Source of the DNA: Plectrocnemia conspersa
Lineage: Eukaryota > Arthropoda > Insecta > Trichoptera > Polycentropodidae
Reading direction: 5' to 3'
Assembly: GCA_009617715.1 (NCBI GenBank)
Contig: VTFK01000113.1
Span: 434,001 to 498,000, forward strand
DNA: 64,000 bases
Both the position numbers and the translations under genes were made by a program. The notes beneath the pieces are model-generated. The model ran no database searches and was not told where the DNA came from. It saw only the letters and a list, made by a program, of their open reading frames with translations. This document shows, one piece after another, positions 57,760 to 64,000 of this stretch. Every line of letters starts with the position of its first letter. The stretch's first letter is position 1.

Positions 57760-59805
57760 TTAAATGATTTTGGTGGCCCTAAAGTATATATAGTTGAATA
57801 GAATCTAAAAAAAATGGGTAAAAACATTACGAACATCTGTATTGGATTAAACAATGGTATAATAGTCGATTATTCTATGGTTTAACCTTTCAGTTCATGT
57901 GAATTTTAAATCATAAAAGCTAGATATAGACGTCTCATTTTCCCATTTCTTTTTCCATATTTGCAACATTCGCTTCATGAATAAATAAAGTCCATTCCAC
58001 AGCAGAGCCCCACCCTAACTTTGTACCATAAAAAATATGATATCATATCAATAATTATTTGTAATAATCTTTTTTAAATAATATTTATATTCGTTTAATT
58101 ATAGCTTTAAAAGAAGTACATCAATTTTATTTATATAAATTATTTTTTGCCAGGTCAACGAGCAATAAAGTGGAAATAATTTTAAAAGTGGCAATAGAGT
58201 TATCAAATTTTCCATATACACCTTTTATGGTAAATGTGAGTAAAAATTCTGTTTTTACATTTTTTATATCAAATTGCATTTAAAATAATCAATACATATA
58301 TATTATTAGGCTCAGTGTAATACTGTCTTTTTGAGTAGCGAAGAAAATCTCGTATTGCATTCATTGTATTGTGTTGAAGAAAACCACAAACGTTTGCATT
58401 TCCGCGGTCAAGTGACACCGCGGGTGGTTTCTTACACAATGGACCTTGAAGTCCGAAGCACGATTCGATTTATTCCCTTGACCACAAAGCTAATAAAACT
58501 ACCGAGAGTGGGGATAACTTAATTTGGAGAGATCGAACAAATCAGAGTTCATTTCGATTGGATATATTGGTTTCGTATTTCCCTTCATTTATCAAATTAA
58601 TATTTTTATTTTTATTGCGAATTATAAAATAGTTATAAACTATATACTATGTGTATTTTTATAAATTCTTTAATATTGTAATACACATTTTTAATAACAA
58701 TAATCGAAAACCATATTCTAAATTGTCTATAATAAATAATTTTATATAATATATCAATATATAGTAAAGATTTTAATACGTTTATTTATTTTGTAGACAT
58801 ACTATTTTAAAATATGATTCTCAAAAATATCTAAAATTAATCGTGATACTGATGATGCATCGTTGAGATAATTGGCACCCGGCGTGTTGGATGCGAGTCA
58901 ATGATTAATTGAGAATGCTCGAAAATAGATCGAAAAATATTATGTATGATAGAGTAAACTGATTTATATCTTGTTTAATCTTGATCTACATTTATATTAT
59001 CTATGATCATATTTTTGTGTATTAATACAAATTTTTACGTCTACTTTTAATTTTTCTGTAATAAAATATCATTGAAAGACGAATGTATAGTTGGCCTAAA
59101 AACATATTTTAGAAAGTGTACTTATATCATTTAAAAAGAATGGCTCTTTCTTATTGATGAAAATTTTAATTGCTTATCTCTGAATTTGTTTTTTATAACA
59201 AATTTCCTTCTGCTTACAAATGATGTAAACATAGAAGTAGTTATTTCGGCCTTTTTAACAATTATTGATTCTCATTTATTCAAAATGATTATTGTTGTTA
59301 TATTTCTAAGATTTTTTATCATATTATTGTTTGAGAAAATTTACTTTCACTCTAATTAGAACATGGATTAATAGTATTGATTCAATATTATGGTATTACA
59401 GTAAGTATATAAATAGATAAAGCCATTTCTTTGTTTCAGATTAACAGTTAAAATGTTATTATAACTCCAAAAAAAGAACAGATACCTTTTATCCTTCCTT
59501 CGTCTAGAACAATTTCTTCGCTAAAATAAAAAAATAAATTTATTCACTTTCTTTATCTTTATTCTAATGAAGCATTATATACAACGAAATTTGATGCATT
59601 ATTTGTTAAAATTATTTATTTCTAGTCTGTCGGTTTCGATGGAAGTATCGTCATCGTTAAATCTATTTTGAGCTTTAAATGCCTACGCCGAATCGGAAAA
59701 TAAGTCATAAAATCTACATTTGGTAGATTACTTCCGGTGTTTTTATCACAGAGTATTTGAATTTAAAATGAATGAAAGAATAAGGTAAATATAATTAGAA
59801 TGCAG
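57760..59805. other. AT-rich non-coding DNA
   Basis: The frame at 58331-58522 plus sits in a slightly GC-richer patch but has no recognisable domain. Nothing else seen. Confidence 0.4.
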
Positions 59806-60665
59806 CAGGGCTGTCTAACCGGTCGATCACGGCATGATATTTAATCGATTTTTGCTCCATTCTTAAAACGTTCTTATTTAGACAAATGTAACCTGAAAAC
59901 ATCTAAAACACAATCAAAGTATTCGTTGTGTTGATGTATCTCTGATGCAACAGAAATGCGGATAAACTCGCATACTCCATACTTTGAATATCTTCATTCA
60001 CTTAGTAACATCCACTGCATGGCGCTACATATGTGTCGTGGACGTTGGCCAGTCGTTGATTGATTAAAAAAATTGTTTACTGATCGCTTATAGAGCAAAC
60101 GCGACGTTCTGTATTCGAACTATTTATAACGTTCATATATTAATTAAGCATGCATGAAAGGTCAATTTTTGAGTTAGCGTATACGTACATATATTGCTCA
60201 TACGTACATTCAATCACTTTATCCCAGAAGTTAAAAAAATTAAATATATTTTATTAAGTTATTTGTCATGTTTTTCTATTGACCCTTTCCTCGCAAATCT
60301 ATGCAAGTAACGTGTAGGCGCAGGTGGGCAAATGTTACAAATATTCCATCTTTCATGAATATAAAAAAATATTCCAGATTTAAATCGACATGTTTATTCC
60401 CTTTTATAAAGTGAAACGATGTGTTTATGTTGAATTTTAAATTTATATAGACGTTGATTATATACTTATACTGCCGCGGTTAAAAGGGTTAATAGCTCCT
60501 TTTAATTATTATTAAATTCAATATTTGAGAAGTAATAATTAGAAGTACTCTTAGTTATGAGTTCAACAACAAAAAATAATAACAATTATAGTTACTGTTT
60601 GTGAAATCTATAATGTAAATGTAATGTAAAACATGTTTGTGACTACTGTTTATTATATAAACCAC

Positions 60666-60710
60666 TTTGATTAATAATTGATACACAAAGTGGGTCAATT
60701 ATTAATCAAA
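60666..60710. repeat. Perfect 16-bp-arm hairpin in hAT
   Basis: Arms 60666-60681 (tttgattaataattga) and 60695-60710 pair exactly with a 13-nt loop. Confidence 0.8.
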
Positions 60711-60829
60711 AACATAAACATTTGTTGATAAAAATTTAATTGAAGAATCGTTTTTGACGGCTGCAGATTAGCTATTTTAAAATTAAAAATATACTATTGA
60801 TAAAATTATAGATTTATAACTTTCAAGAA

Positions 60830-61670
60830 ATGCAGTCATGAGACGAAATAAAAAAAATCGTCAACTAAAAGAGGTAGGCTTTTCTTTAAAATTTGATGAA
60901 TCAACTGATGTGATGCGTACTGCACAATTAATGACATCTACTCGGGTGGTATTCAAAGATTTCCTTAAAGTACCTAATACCAATGGACTGAAAAACGTTA
61001 AGAGAATATATATTTTAGTTTAGAAATAAAATTTAAATTTATAAATTGACTGTTTTATTGGTTTTGATGATGATAATTATCAAAACTTTATGATGTCACT
61101 GCATTATCCACCAATTTCAAAGAGACTGAATACACATAATGTTATGAAAACTATATTTAAAATAGTCAATTCTATACGAGGAAATGCTTTTCAGAGGAAC
61201 CTATTTAGATTAGAAAATGAAGATCATGATAAGGAACTTTTGTTGTACACCAATGTTGGATGGATTAGCAGAAATCCATTCCTTATGAAGACATGGAAAA
61301 GTTTCGAGAAGAGAAAAAGAAATAAGTTATTAGAAGACATGGAAAGATTCCTCTATGCTAGAAGTAACAAAGAGTAGTAATTGAATTTGTTATTCCTAGC
61401 AGACTTTAGCTCAAAGCACAGTGATTTTAATCTTGAATTACTAGGCCAAGATAAAAAGTTATTGGATATGATAAGCTCGATACAAGCTTTTCAAAAACTT
61501 TAAAAGATGGAGTGTTAAAGCATTTCACATGCATTGGAAAATATTTGTATATGTATCGTAATATAACTTAGTTCCACCCAAACAAATTGTAAATTTTGAA
61601 AAAAAATTTAAGACAAGATTCAAAGATTTTGGAATAATTGAAAATTTCATATTGTATTTTTTTAAATATA
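60830..61670 (+). pseudogene. hAT transposase remnant (FAM200/ZBED5-like)
   Basis: From 60868, QLKEVGFSLKFDESTDVMRT and then AQLM give the FSLQxDESTDxxxxAQL block with the first catalytic Asp. A deletion and frame break follow. The frame at 61090-61377 has KIVNSIRGNAFQRNLFRLEN and then LLLYTNVGWISRNPFLMK, matching the VNxIRxxxLxxRxFxxL...LLLHTxVRWLSRGxxL block. Farther on are FNLELLGQDKKLLDM, ISSIQAFQKL and FKTRFKDFG in order. The dimerisation domain is absent. In-frame stops and deletions make it inactive. Confidence 0.8.
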
Positions 61671-62066
61671 TTAACATAGAAGTGATTACAAGTTAAATCA
61701 GAATGAACTATAGCTGAAAATATTCAAGCAGCAAAATGATTTATAATTTTTAATCCAAAAATTGTATTTAGAAACATACTCACTAAAAAACAATAAAAAA
61801 TATCAAAATATAAAAAAATCTGAATTATGAAATTATTAAATCGGATATAGGTACGAAATTTATGAGTGATGAACAACTCTTTTATCGTATAATCTCAACT
61901 TTGAATTATTATTTTTTCACTGAAATATTTAATAAACATTTTATATTACGTATTCGTTATATAACATATTATTATTTGCCCCCCTGTATACTAGTAGGTC
62001 GCGATTATAATTTATATAAATATGTATATCGCAATTACAAACAGGTTGGGCTGCCCTGGTATACAG

Positions 62067-63680
62067 AAATGCACGACAAATAAAGTATTTCCTCAGAAAC
62101 TTCGAGCGAACTTATACCTAAAATTATACTTATACTATTCCAATTATGAAGAACGTGCCCTTCGTTGATTGAGGTCAATTTAAATAAACATCTAAGCAAA
62201 CCTTATTATAATTGATATTTAATTTTAATATTATATAATATTTTTAATATATATTTTAATGTTATAAAATATTTAAAACTAAAAATATGAAAAGTAAGGT
62301 GATAGATTCAATGTTAAGAGAGATGATATATACTTTTTATTGGTATTGTGCTATCATAGATAGTTAATCAACAGCTTAATAACTTAACAGCAAGACTCTT
62401 CTTTGCATCGATAATTTAAAATTTATTTTCAAGAAAATCATGTGTTATTTATCTTTTGTAATAGATAAAAATATGCAATAGATAAAAATCTAGTGACGAA
62501 GTATTTTCATTATTTTTATTAAACATCGCCACAGTGGCAATCTTTTCATAAGACTACACAAACATAACCAGTAAGAATAAATTCTTACAAATTTTGTATA
62601 ATTTTCATCAATAGATTACCGTCAACTACATGCACAACAAAATTCGAATTGGCTTGTATAAAAAATTGTAACGTTCGGTGCACGTGTATATGTGCTCACA
62701 GATAATAAATAACTTCAGAAATCGGTAAAATAGGGATAGGTTTACTCCATTATTAAGTTGGCATCACTGCATTACTCACACACACTCGTTCGTAATTATG
62801 TATCCCTTATGGAATTTATTTAGCTGTCTCTGAAGTTCTATACAAAATGATTCCAATCCAACCTTCGAAATCATTCTCGGAAAAAAATGATCAATATTAA
62901 TTTACCGATGGATATAAGAAATGAAAGGATTTTTGATAATCGATTGTGAATCTGAAAAAACACTGCTTTAGAGATGTAAATAAAGTGAGAAAACTCGTTA
63001 CATTATTTAAAAGATCACCCATTAGGAAATATTAAAGTTAAAAACGAGCATGGAAAATATCTTTCATGTATGTATGTATTAAACTGTAAAACCAGATGAA
63101 ATAATCTTTATAATATGCGATTTATTTAAAAAAATATGTATACATAAAACGTAAATAGACTTAAACAGTTAAAGTTAAAGTTAAAGTTCAATTAAAAAGA
63201 AAACAGCTGAAAAAATAGAAGTTTTGAAACCTCTAAAATTACTAAAACACTGCCAACGTGATTTCAACCTTTTGCTTAGCCGTAGCAATTATTAAATCTA
63301 CGTTAAGCTCAGTTACGTTAATTGATATCACAACAAATATAGAAAAACGAAGACGAATAAATTTAACGGATACGATTACATATTTATTCAATCTCAAATC
63401 GTTTGATGAGATTAATATTGATATAATTTTCCTGTAATAACTCGTAAAACTCAGTCAATTATAAAATTAATGGAAAGGTTAACTGAAGACTGTGAGCAAG
63501 GCGTGGTAAAATATCAAAAGAGTCACTTGAAGCACAGTCGTCTCATCCTCAGTTCTCTTCAGTTAAACAAATAATATGAAGCACAAAAAAAATAACAAAT
63601 ACATAAATGACAAAAGTTTGATGATATTCTAACCGAAAGTTCAGAATGACACTAGCCTTATGTCCGTAATAAGAAAATGG
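62067..63680. other. AT-rich non-coding DNA
   Basis: A short GTTAAA tandem (3.5 units) lies at 63168-63188. No gene recognised. Confidence 0.5.
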
Positions 63681-63687
63681 CGTTTCA

Positions 63688-63856
63688 CGTGGTCATCACT
63701 TCAAAATGGTTTACAAATAATCTCATGACAATAACTTCAACGCATGTGGAGGCTGAGCGGGCTTTTTCAGAAGCAGGCTTCCTGGACACCAAATTTAGAT
63801 CCAGACTAAATGAAGAGACACTCAATGATCCAATATTACTACGAGCATATTATTAA
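63688..63856 (+). pseudogene. hAT C-terminal dimerisation domain fragment
   Basis: The frame reads TSTHVEAERAFSEAGFLDTK, then FRSRLNEETLNDPILLRAYY and a stop. This is the Dimer_Tnp_hAT signature: (A)TSxxxERxFSxAGxxxTxxRxxLxxxxxxxLxFL. It ends at a natural position for the family. Upstream sequence shows no other transposase blocks that I recognise, so it is a 3' fragment. It is not the missing end of the 59806 element, since that element's right terminus lies at 62058. Confidence 0.82.
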
Positions 63857-63921
63857 AAATAATACTTGAATTGATTATTTTAATAATACCAGTATTCGTT
63901 TAGTGTTTTATTTTAATTATA

Positions 63922-63960
63922 CAGGAAGGCGGCCAATTTCTAGATAGCGGCCGATTCAAC
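63922..63960. mobile_element. hAT-like left terminus near window edge
   Basis: caggaaggcggccaatttct, followed by agcggccg, matches the block at 47488 in the same orientation. The element, if real, extends right toward or beyond the window edge. Confidence 0.4.
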
Positions 63961-64000
63961 AAAATCTCAATTTCTAATATACGACACCAACGTAAAAAGA

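Larger units (their letters stand above)
59806..62058 (+). mobile_element. hAT element remnant with both termini, 2,253 bp
   Basis: The left terminus cagggctgtctaaccggt starts at 59806. The right terminus, read inward from 62058, is cagggcagcccaacctgt; 14 of 18 bases agree. Flanking 8-mers gaatgcag (59798-59805) and gtatacag (62059-62066) agree at 6 of 8 positions, as an aged hAT target duplication would. The transposase remnant within is a separate entry. A 16-bp perfect hairpin lies at 60666-60710. The termini resemble those of ZBED5/FAM200-like hAT families. Confidence 0.82.

Noticed and set aside
1..64000. CRISPR array, operons, bacterial promoters or riboswitches
   Set aside because: No regular repeat-spacer array is present; composition, splice-like signals and transposon families indicate an animal nuclear genome.

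Overview
The window reads as nuclear DNA of an invertebrate, most likely an insect or another arthropod. It is strongly AT-rich, has long non-coding stretches, and carries candidate exons bounded by AG acceptors and GTAAGT donors. It holds many decayed transposons of families common in arthropods: non-LTR retrotransposons, Tc1/mariner, pogo, PIF/Harbinger, several hAT lineages, piggyBac-like and hAT-like MITEs, and a tRNA-derived SINE. No intact multi-exon gene, rRNA, genuine tRNA or CRISPR array was recognised. The species cannot be named from the sequence alone.

Layout. 1-7.9 kb is mostly featureless AT-rich DNA with a few GC-richer patches. 8-12.5 kb has a reverse-transcriptase scrap, a GC-rich island (8.5-9.0 kb), a duplicated 3' segment next to an unrecognised small ORF, a SINE scrap, three consecutive hairpins and a PIF/Harbinger transposase remnant. 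15-19.1 kb has an ACYPI-like word-repeat stretch, a 28-bp-arm hairpin, a hAT scrap, non-LTR copy A, a mariner scrap and a candidate terminal exon. 23.9-26.75 kb has a tandem duplication, a candidate exon with a hydrophobic segment, and a ZMYM1/DUF4371-type hAT interrupted by non-LTR copy B, which is nearly identical to copy A but inverted. 29.1-30.6 kb has a mariner remnant abutting a pogo remnant on the other strand. 31.3 kb has a GC-rich island open on both strands.

33.7-34.3 kb carries, on the minus strand, two tandemly duplicated exons with matching splice sites that encode decayed trypsin-inhibitor-like (TIL) cysteine-rich domains. A third TIL-like exon lies on the plus strand at 38.9-39.1 kb, with the same acceptor phase just before the first cysteine. 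These are the best traces of host genes in the window. 34.4-36.1 kb is dense in tandem repeats. 37.3-41 kb has a hAT scrap, a hAT-like MITE and a Jockey-like scrap. 43.2-44.0 kb is an 861-bp element with 46-bp inverted termini and a TTAA-bounded MITE inside it. 45.3-48.2 kb has a SINE, a GTF2IRD2/ZBED5-type hAT and a MITE with a perfect 8-bp target duplication. 49-51 kb has two more non-LTR scraps. 59.8-62.06 kb is a hAT remnant with both termini and an imperfect 8-bp duplication; another hAT C-terminus lies near the right edge.

Nothing here works together as a pathway. The picture is a gene-poor transposon graveyard with relics or parts of small secreted-protein genes.
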